From NCBI GenBank assembly GCA_964458415.1, contig CAYWIT010000001.1:1-64000 (forward strand): 64,000 nucleotides of DNA. Reading direction: 5' to 3'. Position numbers and translations under genes: made by a program. Positions 51,869 to 60,012 of this stretch are shown piece after piece; position 1 is the stretch's first letter; each line of letters opens with the position of its first letter. The notes under the pieces were generated by a model. The model saw only the letters and a program-made list of their open reading frames with translations. It was not told the origin of the DNA and searched no databases. The stretch is from CAYWIT01 sp964458415. GTDB taxonomy: Bacteria; Pseudomonadota; Alphaproteobacteria; Micavibrionales; UBA2020.

Positions 51869-53047
51869 ATGGAAATTACCGAGCTTTTGAAATTTACGAT
51901 GGATAACAAGGCCTCTGACCTGCATCTCAGCGGGAATAACCAGCCCATCGTCCGGATTGACGGCGAGTTGCAGCGGATCAAAACCGACCAGCTGTCCAGC
52001 GACGATATCCGTTCCATGCTGTTTGCGGTGATGTCAGAGGAACAGCGCGCGACTTTTGAACGGGATCTCGAGCTCGACTTTGCCATTTCCTTCGGGGAGA
52101 ATGCCCGCTTTCGTGTGAATGCCTTTACCAACCGGATCGGCTCGGCAGCCGTGTTTCGCGTCATTCCAACGAAAATTCCGACGATGGAGCAGCTTGATTT
52201 ACCGCCGGTCATGCGCCGTCTGGCCGAACTGGAAAAGGGGCTGGTACTGGTGACGGGGCCAACGGGGAGCGGTAAGTCGACGACTCTGGCGTCCATGATC
52301 AATCATATCAATGAAAACTTTCCCAGTCATATCCTGACGGTCGAGGACCCGGTGGAGTTTTTTCATACATCGAAGAAGAGCCTTGTGAATCACCGTGAAG
52401 TCGGAAATGATACCAAGAGTTTTGCCCGTGCTTTGAAAAGCGCGTTGCGCGAGGATCCTGACATTATTCTGGTGGGCGAGATGCGCGACTATGAAACGAT
52501 CGCGCTGGCCCTGACGGCGGCAGAGACGGGCCATCTGGTTTTTGGAACCCTGCACTCGAATACGGCGTCCAAAACCATCGACCGTATTATCGACGTGTTT
52601 CCCGCTGCGGAAAAGGAAATGGTACGCGCCATGTTATCCAGCTCTATACAGGGGGTCATTGCGCAAACGCTGCTGCAACGCGAGGGCGGCGGCCGCGTGG
52701 CGGCGCATGAAATCATGGTGGGAACCAATGCCGTGCGGAACCTGATCCGCGAGAACCAGCTGGCGCAGGTTTATTCCATGATCCAGACAGGGTCGCGCTA
52801 TGGCATGCAGACAATGGAAGATTCGGTCAACGACCTGCTGATTGCTGGCACAATCAGCGCCGAAGTCGCGCATGCGGCTCTGAAAGACAGTACGGACGAT
52901 GCCGAGGAAAGCGGGGGCGTCGGCAAAAAGCCGGGTGTACCGCCGGCAGCGGGCGGCAAACCTGTGGCGCGCGCGCCGCTCAAACCTTCCGGTCATGCCG
53001 CGCCGCCGCCAGTGGAAGACAAACCGGACGGAGGATATTCATTTTGA
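51869..53047 (+). CDS. pilT: Pilus retraction ATPase PilT
   Basis: A 392-residue hexameric motor that disassembles pili. PilT-typical N-terminus (A-S-D-L-H-L-S-G, P-I-V-R-I-D-G-E-L), Walker A G-P-T-G-S-G-K-S-T-T at ~130, Asp box, Walker B D-P-D-I-I-L-V-G-E-M-R-D, and A-E-T-G-H-L-V-F-G-T-L-H-S-N. The C-terminal ~35 residues are a Pro/Ala-rich extension. 81 bp after pilD; overlaps pilU by 4 bp. Confidence 0.95.
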   Translation: MEITELLKFTMDNKASDLHLSGNNQPIVRIDGELQRIKTDQLSSDDIRSMLFAVMSEEQRATFERDLELDFAISFGENARFRVNAFTNRIGSAAVFRVIPTKIPTMEQLDLPPVMRRLAELEKGLVLVTGPTGSGKSTTLASMINHINENFPSHILTVEDPVEFFHTSKKSLVNHREVGNDTKSFARALKSALREDPDIILVGEMRDYETIALALTAAETGHLVFGTLHSNTASKTIDRIIDVFPAAEKEMVRAMLSSSIQGVIAQTLLQREGGGRVAAHEIMVGTNAVRNLIRENQLAQVYSMIQTGSRYGMQTMEDSVNDLLIAGTISAEVAHAALKDSTDDAEESGGVGKKPGVPPAAGGKPVARAPLKPSGHAAPPPVEDKPDGGYSF

Positions 53048-54165
53048 GTGGCGTTGCCGTTTATGCGTACCTGAACGAAATGATCAAAAGGCAGGCCAGT
53101 GACCTGTATCTTACGGTGGGCGTGCAGCCGACGCTGAGAATAGAGAATGAGCTGCATACGATGGGCGAGCAGCTTTTGCAGGAAGAGGACCTGCAGTCTA
53201 TTCTGAACGAGGTGCTGACCAGCCGTCAGCGCCGCGAGTTTGATACGAACATGGAATTGAATCTTGCTTTTGACATGGGTAAGGAAGGCCGTTTTCGTGT
53301 CAACGTCTTGCGCCAGCGGCAGCATACCGCACTGGTTATCCGTCGTATTACCAGCGCCATCCCGAATTTTGAGGAGCTTCACCTGCCCAAGATCATGGAA
53401 TCTCTTTCCATGGAGAAGCGCGGACTGATCATGATTTGCGGCGTGACCTCCTCGGGCAAGTCCACGACGCTCGCTTCGATGATAGATTATCGTAATCGTG
53501 TGCTGGGTGGCCATATCGTGACGATTGAGGACCCCATCGAGTATTACCACGAGCATAAAAAAGGCATTGTCACCCAGCGCGAAATCGGCATTGATACCAA
53601 TTCTTATAGCGTGGCGTTGAAAAACGCATTGCGGCAGAAGCCGGACGTCATTCTGGTCGGTGAGGTGCGCGATCCTGAGGTCATGGAACAGACGATCACG
53701 GCTGCCGAAACAGGACATCTTTGTCTGGCCACTATCCATACCAATAATGCGGCGCAGGCGATTGAACGTATCATCAACTTTTTTCCCGAGGACCGGCAAC
53801 AGCAGATCCGTATTGCGCTCTCCATGAACCTGCGCGCCATCGTCGCCCAGCGGCTGGTGCGGACGATCCAGGGCGACACGGTGGTTGCGATTGAAATCAT
53901 GCTGAACGAAGCCTTGATCAAGGAGCTGATCCTGAAGGGGGACACCACCAAGGTCAAGGACGTTATGGCTAACAATAATCCGGCCGGAATGGTTGTTTTT
54001 GACCAGTCGCTGCTCCGGCTTTATACACAGGGGATCATTTCCGAGCAAACGGCAATTACCGAAGCCGATATTCCTGCGGATATGAAAATGAAGATTCAGG
54101 CGCACAAGATGAGCGACACATCAAAAGGTCTTCCCAACATTGACACATCCAAACTCCGTCTGTAA
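53044..54165 (+). CDS. pilU: Second retraction ATPase, PilU-type
   Basis: A 373-residue PilT paralogue resembling PilU (N-E-M-I-K-R-Q-A-S-D-L-Y-L-T-V-G, P-I-E-Y-Y-H, E-V-R-D-P-E-V-M-E-Q). Walker A is variant, C-G-V-T-S-S-G-K-S-T-T, with Val-Thr-Ser in place of Pro-Thr-Gly; the GKS core and Walker B (P-D-V-I-L-V-G-E-V-R-D) are intact. TTG start at 53044 with GGAGG upstream; overlaps the pilT stop. Having PilT and PilU points to an actively retracting pilus. Confidence 0.9.
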   Translation: MSGVAVYAYLNEMIKRQASDLYLTVGVQPTLRIENELHTMGEQLLQEEDLQSILNEVLTSRQRREFDTNMELNLAFDMGKEGRFRVNVLRQRQHTALVIRRITSAIPNFEELHLPKIMESLSMEKRGLIMICGVTSSGKSTTLASMIDYRNRVLGGHIVTIEDPIEYYHEHKKGIVTQREIGIDTNSYSVALKNALRQKPDVILVGEVRDPEVMEQTITAAETGHLCLATIHTNNAAQAIERIINFFPEDRQQQIRIALSMNLRAIVAQRLVRTIQGDTVVAIEIMLNEALIKELILKGDTTKVKDVMANNNPAGMVVFDQSLLRLYTQGIISEQTAITEADIPADMKMKIQAHKMSDTSKGLPNIDTSKLRL

Positions 54166-54235
54166 CAATGTGAAAGCGAAGCGTCATTGTTTCGGGGTAT
54201 TGTGGTTTTTCATTTAGGGAAGTTCGGATCAAGAC

Positions 54236-56038
54236 ATGATAGAACGGTATCGTTTCTACCGCACAGGCGGTTATGTGGCTGCAACCTGCGCAATGGTTGT
54301 CTTTCTTGGCAGTTGTCAGTTAGCGAAAAACCAGCTGGAATATGATCGCGCCGCCGAAGCGGACCGTCAGCATTACAGGGACGTGATGGCCCCGATACCA
54401 CAGCCCGCAGAGCAACAGGCGGATATCCCGGATTTTCAGGCGGTGCTGTCCACACCGGAGGATTTGTCGCTGCCAACGCCGCTGGTGACGGTTTCGGTGA
54501 ACCAGACCGTTTCGCTGCGCGAGCTGCTGTTCGAATTGGCGGATCAGGCAGGGGTTGATCTGGAACTCGATCCGCAGATCCGCGGTTCTATTATTTTCAC
54601 GGCCAAAGAGCGTCCTTTCGATGAAGTCGTCGCGCGTATCTCCGAGATGGCCGGCTTGCGCTATAACTACGAGAACAATGTTCTGCGCGTCGAGCATGAT
54701 CGCCCCTTTGTCAAAAATTACGACCTGAGCTATCTGACGGTAAGCCGTTCCGGAACATCGTCGATCAATACATCGATATCGCTTTCCGGCACCAGCGACA
54801 CCGGCAGCTCCACGGGCGGGGGGTCGTCATCCTCGGTGAGTAATACGATCGCGCCGGATGTCTGGAAAGATCTTGAAGAAAATCTTGAGCAGATTCTGAC
54901 GTCTTCGGATACTTATATGTCTCTGGCGACGACTTCAGATCCGGTTTCCACGCCGGTGAACCCGACGCCACCGCCTCCGCCGCCTTCCGATCCGAATGCC
55001 CCGCCGGCACCGCCGCCGCTGCCGGGTTCTCCGGAGGTTGCGCCGATGCCAGCAGCGGCAGCGCCCCAGATCAATATCACGGCACCGCCAGCGGAGCCGA
55101 TGGTGCCAAGCCCGCCGGCAACATTCTCGATCACGCGCCAGACAGGCATGATCAGCGTTTTTGCCAGCGCCCGACAGCAGCGCCTTGTCGAAAAGTTTCT
55201 GAATGATTTCCGTCGCCGCGCGACGACGCAGATTCTGATCGAGGCCAAAGTCCTGCAAGTCGATCTGACAGATGATTATTCAACAGGGGTTGACTGGCGG
55301 TCTCTGAACCTGACGGGACTGACTTCATTCGAGTTGACGGGCATGACCTCGCCGGGCACCTTTACCGGAACGCTCAATGCCGGAAACGATTTGCAGATGG
55401 CTATCAGCGCCATCAGCACCTTCGGAACGGTCCGCGCGCTGTCCAGTCCGCGGGTCACGGTGCTGAATAACCAGTTGGCCGTGGTGAACGTCGCGGAAAA
55501 TCAGGTTTATTTCGAGATTTCGGCAACGTCCAGTTCGACGGGCAGTCCGCCGGTGACAACAACGACGTTTGACGTGACGCAGAAATCCGCGCCGGAAGGG
55601 GTGCTGATGAACGTGGTTCCTACAGCAAACCCCGATACCGGCGAGATCATGCTGACGGTGCGTCCGACGGTGACGAAGATAACCGAGTACAAGGAAGATC
55701 CGTCGATCGAACTGAACGCACCGGGGGCGACGGTACAGAACCTTGTTCCGCAACTTTCCGTGCAGGAACTGGACTCCGTCGTCAAGATGCAGTCCGGCCA
55801 GACGCTGGTGATGGGCGGCCTGATGCAGGACCAGAACATCATCACCGATACAGGGGTGCCGATACTGGGCGACATTCCTCTTGTTGGCAACCTGTTCAAG
55901 CAGCATTCTGACGCGGTGAAAAAGACCGAGCTGGTGATTTTCCTGCGGGCTGAAATCGTTCCGGGCTCCAATGTGGATGAAATGGACCGTAAATTGTACA
56001 AGGGGTTTGCGCTGGATCGCCGCCCTGTCCGCATGTAA
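54236..56038 (+). CDS. Secretin of the MshL/PilQ/GspD family
   Basis: A 600-residue outer-membrane channel. Lipobox-like F-L-G-S-C near residue 27 suggests a lipid-anchored secretin. An STN-like domain (L-R-E-L-L-F-E-L-A-D-Q-A-G-V-D-L) at ~90-155 precedes a Ser/Gly and Pro-rich insertion (~175-290), an N1-type domain (~300-350), and the secretin domain (~380-590) with S-S-P-R-V-T-V-L-N-N-Q, T-L-V-M-G-G-L and V-P-I-L-G-D-I-P-L-V-G-N-L-F. The single ring domain plus short overall length is nearer MshL than PilQ. 70 bp after pilU. Confidence 0.9.
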   Translation: MIERYRFYRTGGYVAATCAMVVFLGSCQLAKNQLEYDRAAEADRQHYRDVMAPIPQPAEQQADIPDFQAVLSTPEDLSLPTPLVTVSVNQTVSLRELLFELADQAGVDLELDPQIRGSIIFTAKERPFDEVVARISEMAGLRYNYENNVLRVEHDRPFVKNYDLSYLTVSRSGTSSINTSISLSGTSDTGSSTGGGSSSSVSNTIAPDVWKDLEENLEQILTSSDTYMSLATTSDPVSTPVNPTPPPPPPSDPNAPPAPPPLPGSPEVAPMPAAAAPQINITAPPAEPMVPSPPATFSITRQTGMISVFASARQQRLVEKFLNDFRRRATTQILIEAKVLQVDLTDDYSTGVDWRSLNLTGLTSFELTGMTSPGTFTGTLNAGNDLQMAISAISTFGTVRALSSPRVTVLNNQLAVVNVAENQVYFEISATSSSTGSPPVTTTTFDVTQKSAPEGVLMNVVPTANPDTGEIMLTVRPTVTKITEYKEDPSIELNAPGATVQNLVPQLSVQELDSVVKMQSGQTLVMGGLMQDQNIITDTGVPILGDIPLVGNLFKQHSDAVKKTELVIFLRAEIVPGSNVDEMDRKLYKGFALDRRPVRM

Positions 56039-56071
56039 GTCCGCGCAGCAGATAGAACGGAAGCAGGTATA

Positions 56072-56893
56072 ATGATTTCTCGCCCTCTGGTCAGATTTAT
56101 TTTGACAGCGGCACTGCGTGACAAGCTGATGATCACGTTGCTGGTGATGATTGTTCTCGGGGCCAGCCTGTCGACTTTTCTGGGCGGGGCAAGCATCACT
56201 GAGGAGGCGAGCTTCGCGCTGGTCTTCGGTGCGGGGGGGCTGCGCTTTCTGGGTGTGATCGGCGTTGTCCTGTTTGTGTCTTTTTATATGCGCCGGGCCT
56301 TTGAAACCAAGGAAGTCGAGTTTCTGCTGTCCCGACCGATTTCACGCATGACGTTCTTGTTCAGCCATGCGCTGGCTTTTATGGTTCTGGCCCTGATCGT
56401 CGCCGCGGCGGTGAGCGGGGCGGTTTTCTTTCTGGGCAAGCCGGATCTGGGCGGTCTGGCGGCCTGGGGTTCCAGTCTGGTAATCGAGCTTTCCATTATG
56501 GCCGTGACGTCATTGTTCTTCTCCCTTGTGCTGTCGAGCGCGGCGGGATCGGCGCTGGCGGCGCTCGGGATCTATGTGCTGGCGCGCATGATCGGCGTGC
56601 TGATCGGGATTGCCGCCTTTCCGCCCGATAACATGGTTTTCATGGTGCTGAACAGGGTGATGGACGCGATATCGGTTGTCGTGCCGCGGCTGGACCTGAT
56701 GGGGCAGACGTCATGGCTGGTCTATGGCGTGGCGGGGTCTGGCGATGCCGGGTTCCTGCTGCGGGCCGGAAGCTATGCCCATGCGCTGGTCTCCACGCTG
56801 GGGATGACAGGCTTTGTGCTGGTTCAGGGCGTCCTTTTTATCGGGCTGGTGCTGGCGGCCTCCGCCTATGATTTTGCGCGCAGGCAATTCTGA
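56072..56893 (+). CDS. ABC-2-type permease subunit
   Basis: A 273-residue membrane protein with about six helices; conserved R-R-A-F-E-T-K-E-V-E-F-L-L-S-R-P-I-S-R coupling segment near 72-90 typical of ABC-2 permeases that pair with NatA-type ATPases. Its likely partner is the ATPase gene at 48742. Overlaps the next gene by 1 bp. May correspond to PilI of Myxococcus. Confidence 0.75.
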   Translation: MISRPLVRFILTAALRDKLMITLLVMIVLGASLSTFLGGASITEEASFALVFGAGGLRFLGVIGVVLFVSFYMRRAFETKEVEFLLSRPISRMTFLFSHALAFMVLALIVAAAVSGAVFFLGKPDLGGLAAWGSSLVIELSIMAVTSLFFSLVLSSAAGSALAALGIYVLARMIGVLIGIAAFPPDNMVFMVLNRVMDAISVVVPRLDLMGQTSWLVYGVAGSGDAGFLLRAGSYAHALVSTLGMTGFVLVQGVLFIGLVLAASAYDFARRQF

Positions 56894-57642
56894 TGGACGG
56901 CCGCGCCTTCAGACGCCGGATCAATTTTTTTCTTTTCCTCTTTCTCGGATTGAATGCCGCTTTCTGGTTGGGGGGCAGGGATATCTATGCGAAATGGAGC
57001 GGGGTTCCGCCTGTTCCGGGCAAGTCCGGTGCCGTCATGATGACCTTGGGCGACCCGCAGTTTTCTTTCCGCTTTCTGGCGCTGACCTTGCAGAATCTGG
57101 GGGATACCGGCGGGCAGACGGCCGCCGTCAAGGACTATGATTTCCAAAAGCTGGGGAAATGGTTCTGGCTGCTGCATGATCTTGATCCGGCCTCGAACCA
57201 TGTGCCGATGCTGGCGGCATATTATTTCAGCGTCACGACGGATCCGGCGAATGTGGCGGTGCTGGTGGATTATCTGGGCACTGCCGGGCAAAGCCCTGTC
57301 GGCGAGAAATGGCGGTGGCTGGCGCAGGCGGTGTTTCTGGCGCGGTACCGCATGAAGGATCTTGATCGCGCGCTGGAGCTGGCCTACAAGCTGGCGCAGC
57401 TGGAGCCGGTGGATGGCGCGATGCCGATCTGGGCGCGGCAGATGCCGGCCTTTATCCTGACAGCCAAGGGCGAAAAAGAAGGCGCCGAACATATTGTCCT
57501 CTCCCTGCTGGCCAATAGCCGTGATCTTGACCCCAAAGAAATTAACTTTATGAAGTCTTTTCTGGTCGAGCGGCTGGGCTTGTCGGAGAAGGACGTTGAG
57601 GCACTGATCAAGGAGAAGGCCGTTCAAGGTCCGCTAGAATAA
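56893..57642 (+). CDS. Membrane-anchored TPR-like protein (249 aa)
   Basis: Not firmly recognised. One N-terminal helix (~9-27) then a periplasmic helical domain with TPR-like pairs (M-K-D-L-D-R-A-L-E-L-A-Y-K-L-A-Q-L-E-P near 155-175). Located immediately after the ABC permease and may be the third, accessory component of that transporter, analogous by position to PilG of M. xanthus; sequence support is weak. Confidence 0.6.
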   Translation: MDGRAFRRRINFFLFLFLGLNAAFWLGGRDIYAKWSGVPPVPGKSGAVMMTLGDPQFSFRFLALTLQNLGDTGGQTAAVKDYDFQKLGKWFWLLHDLDPASNHVPMLAAYYFSVTTDPANVAVLVDYLGTAGQSPVGEKWRWLAQAVFLARYRMKDLDRALELAYKLAQLEPVDGAMPIWARQMPAFILTAKGEKEGAEHIVLSLLANSRDLDPKEINFMKSFLVERLGLSEKDVEALIKEKAVQGPLE

Positions 57643-57651
57643 GGAATAACG

Positions 57652-58725
57652 ATGTTGCCGGGTGTTTATTCAACAACCTTCAGCCTGATCGAGGGGCTGG
57701 CGCTGGCCGGATTATTCCAGAGCGTCATGATTCTTGTTTATATGGGGATGCGTCTGCGGAACTGGCGGCAGGCCTCCGTGGCGCTCGCCTATTTCCTTTG
57801 TCTGGCCTTGGCCTTCGTTCTCCAGTTCGCGTTGCGGCTGAGCGAGATGGAAATCTATATCCGGCTGGGGCTCTGGACGGCATGGACGTTCTTGTCGCCG
57901 CTTTGCTATTTGCTGGTACTGCAGGTCGCGCAGGCGCCGCGGGGACCATCGCGGCGGCAGGTGGCGGTCCTGCTTTTGGTGCCGGGGGCTTTTTTGCTTA
58001 CGTGGGCGCTCAGCGCCTATGGCGGCGCTTGCGGCACGGCTGGCACATTCTGTGACCGCTTCTTTGAAATTCTTTATTGGCAAGGCGGAATAGCCGGGGC
58101 GCTGTCCCTTTTGCTGATCTGGCTGGAACAGGGGCTGTTCGATATATTGCGTCGTTCTGCCGCGGGGCGGAAGGAAAGATACTGGCTGGTCCTGCTGCTG
58201 ATCATGGTGAATGTTCTGGCGGTAGGCATTCATCTGCTGCGCTCCGGTGACCGGCTGTCCATGACCGAAGCGGATTCCTTGCTGCTGGTGCTGGGAATGT
58301 CGTTTGTTTATCTTGCGTCAACGGCTTTGTTCCGGGTTTATCCCTTGCCGGTCGCGCTGGATGAATCCCGGCTGGAAAGACGCGCCTTGACTCCGCCTGA
58401 GCGCGAAATCGCCAAGCGGATTCTGCATCTGCTGGAAGTGGATAAAGTATATCAGGAAGCGACGCTCAGCCGTGCCGCGCTGGCGCGGGAGCTGAATATC
58501 TCGGAAAACACCCTGTCGCGCGTGCTGAATGCCTCTTTTGGTAAAAGTTTTCCCAAGCTGATGGGCGAATACCGGGTGGAGGATGCGAAGCGGCTGCTGC
58601 TGGATCGGGATATTCCGGTGCAGGTTGTGGCGCGCGAATCGGGGTTCAATTCCCTTGCCAGCTTTAACCGCGTGTTCCGCGAGGCGGTTGGAATGAGCCC
58701 TTCGGACTGGCGACAGGGGCGATAA
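57652..58725 (+). CDS. Membrane-embedded AraC-family regulator
   Basis: A 357-residue protein with about seven membrane helices in its first ~230 residues and a C-terminal AraC/XylS double helix-turn-helix domain (~260-355: L-S-R-A-A-L-A-R-E-L-N-I-S-E-N-T-L-S-R, Y-R-V-E-D-A-K-R-L-L, V-V-A-R-E-S-G-F-N-S-L-A-S-F-N-R-V-F-R). Such proteins sense signals in or across the membrane and act on DNA from the membrane. It is the last gene before the prepilin gene and may control it. Confidence 0.85.
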   Translation: MLPGVYSTTFSLIEGLALAGLFQSVMILVYMGMRLRNWRQASVALAYFLCLALAFVLQFALRLSEMEIYIRLGLWTAWTFLSPLCYLLVLQVAQAPRGPSRRQVAVLLLVPGAFLLTWALSAYGGACGTAGTFCDRFFEILYWQGGIAGALSLLLIWLEQGLFDILRRSAAGRKERYWLVLLLIMVNVLAVGIHLLRSGDRLSMTEADSLLLVLGMSFVYLASTALFRVYPLPVALDESRLERRALTPPEREIAKRILHLLEVDKVYQEATLSRAALARELNISENTLSRVLNASFGKSFPKLMGEYRVEDAKRLLLDRDIPVQVVARESGFNSLASFNRVFREAVGMSPSDWRQGR

Positions 58726-58856
58726 TGCGGCATCAGATTTCTTGCCCTGACAATTTGACTGCTGTACGTTGGGGGAGGGAAAAGTTTGTCAGATTATACT
58801 GATATGGCAAAACGTACGTCTCATTTTGTCATTTCGAGAAACAAAGTGACCAGATT

Positions 58857-58871
58857 TTAATAAACGCTTAA
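58857..58871. promoter_or_regulatory. CtrA-like box upstream of the prepilin gene
   Basis: TTAA-TAAACGC-TTAA, a full TTAA-N7-TTAA match 146 bp upstream of the prepilin start. pilA of Caulobacter is CtrA-activated, so cell-cycle control of this pilin is plausible. The 290-bp gap between the AraC gene and the prepilin gene otherwise shows only AT-rich sequence without another clear site. Confidence 0.55.
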
Positions 58872-59016
58872 TTTTTTTGTTGAATTATAGGGATTAGATT
58901 ACCAAACTGATATTGTCTTTATCGCCCAAGGCGAAAATCCAATGTTCTTTTGGGATCGGTGAGTGATAGAGTGCTTTTTGATACGGGTTTAACATTCTTA
59001 ACATCTGGGGAAAAAT

Positions 59017-59832
59017 ATGAAACATTTGCAAACACAAAAGGGCTTCACCCTCGTCGAGTTGGCGATCGTGATGACCATTATCGGCCTGCTGATCGGCGGG
59101 ATTCTCAAAGGGCAGGAACTGATGGAAAATGCCCGTCTGACAGCAACGATTTCGCAGGTCAAGGCGATCGAAGCGGCTGTTACGACCTTCCGTGACAGCT
59201 ATAACGCCATGCCGGGGGATATGAGCAACGCCAATACGAGAATTCGTGGTTGTACAGCGGGCTGTAATGCTGGTTCTGCGAATGCAAATAACTCACTTGT
59301 CGGGCCAGTTCCCATGCCATTTGGGGGGGTGCAAGCAACGGCAGCCGGTTGGGCGAGTGGTGCAGCAGCAGCGGCAGAAGCAGATGAAACCATTCTGTTC
59401 TGGCAGCATCTTCTTCTGGCTGGTTTGTTGAGTGGCTATACCGATACTGCCGTGACACAGGGGTCTATTCCTCCTGCATTCGGGACGACGATGCCTGCAG
59501 CTCGTGTTGCGGGTGGTTTCATTGCCGGACAGGGGAACGGGACGAATGGCTCGGGATCACTCAATCCTACGGCAGGGCAGGGTGTAACGGGTCTAATGCT
59601 TGCGTTGACGAACATTCCTAACGGGGCGTTGTCCACGACAACAGGGACAAATCCGCTGAACCCGGCGCGGGCAGCTCAGATTGACCGCAAAATGGATGAT
59701 GGTCGTCCAGCAAGTGGTTACGTACAAGCCTTTGGTGTTGGGGCGTCCTGCTTTACTACGGCGGCGGCGCTGACCTACGCTGAGGTTATTGATCAGAAGG
59801 ATTGCGGTCTCTTCTTCCGTATCCAAGGTTAA
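59017..59832 (+). CDS. Type IV prepilin-like protein
   Basis: A 271-residue prepilin with a short leader K-H-L-Q-T-Q-K-G cleaved before F-T-L-V-E-L-A-I-V-M-T-I-I-G, including the Glu5 needed for assembly. After the N-terminal helix comes F-R-D-S-Y-N-A-M-P-G-D, a motif common in alphaproteobacterial and intracellular-bacterial pilin-like proteins, then a Gly/Ala/Thr-rich globular domain with two Cys pairs (C-T-A-G-C near 71 and C-F...C near 247-262). It is the only prepilin in the window and may be the major subunit or a tip protein. Strong terminator follows. Confidence 0.88.
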   Translation: MKHLQTQKGFTLVELAIVMTIIGLLIGGILKGQELMENARLTATISQVKAIEAAVTTFRDSYNAMPGDMSNANTRIRGCTAGCNAGSANANNSLVGPVPMPFGGVQATAAGWASGAAAAAEADETILFWQHLLLAGLLSGYTDTAVTQGSIPPAFGTTMPAARVAGGFIAGQGNGTNGSGSLNPTAGQGVTGLMLALTNIPNGALSTTTGTNPLNPARAAQIDRKMDDGRPASGYVQAFGVGASCFTTAAALTYAEVIDQKDCGLFFRIQG

Positions 59833-59855
59833 TAGAAACGACCTATAATAAAGGG

Positions 59856-59887
59856 AAGCCCGGGCCATGTGCCCGGGCTTTTCTTTT
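59856..59887 (+). terminator. Rho-independent terminator after the prepilin gene
   Basis: Perfect 10-bp stem AAGCCCGGGC/GCCCGGGCTT with a CATGT loop, followed by TTCTTTT. Confidence 0.85.
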
Positions 59888-60012
59888 GCGGGGCTGGATT
59901 TGCAATCCATGTTTGTCATGCCGCATTTATTGCGGCATCCACGCATGGTTCACAGGCAAAGCATGTATGGACACCGCAATGCGTGCGGTGTGACGGTTTC
60001 AGGGGTCAGGGA

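Noticed and set aside
54164..54193. AACAATG/CATTGTT inverted repeat after pilU
   Set aside because: Could be a weak terminator or attenuator, but the stem is short (7 bp), the loop long and no clean T-run follows.
58989..59002. TTAA-N5-TTAAC just before the prepilin start
   Set aside because: Spacer is 5 bp, so not a CtrA match; probably an AT-rich leader.
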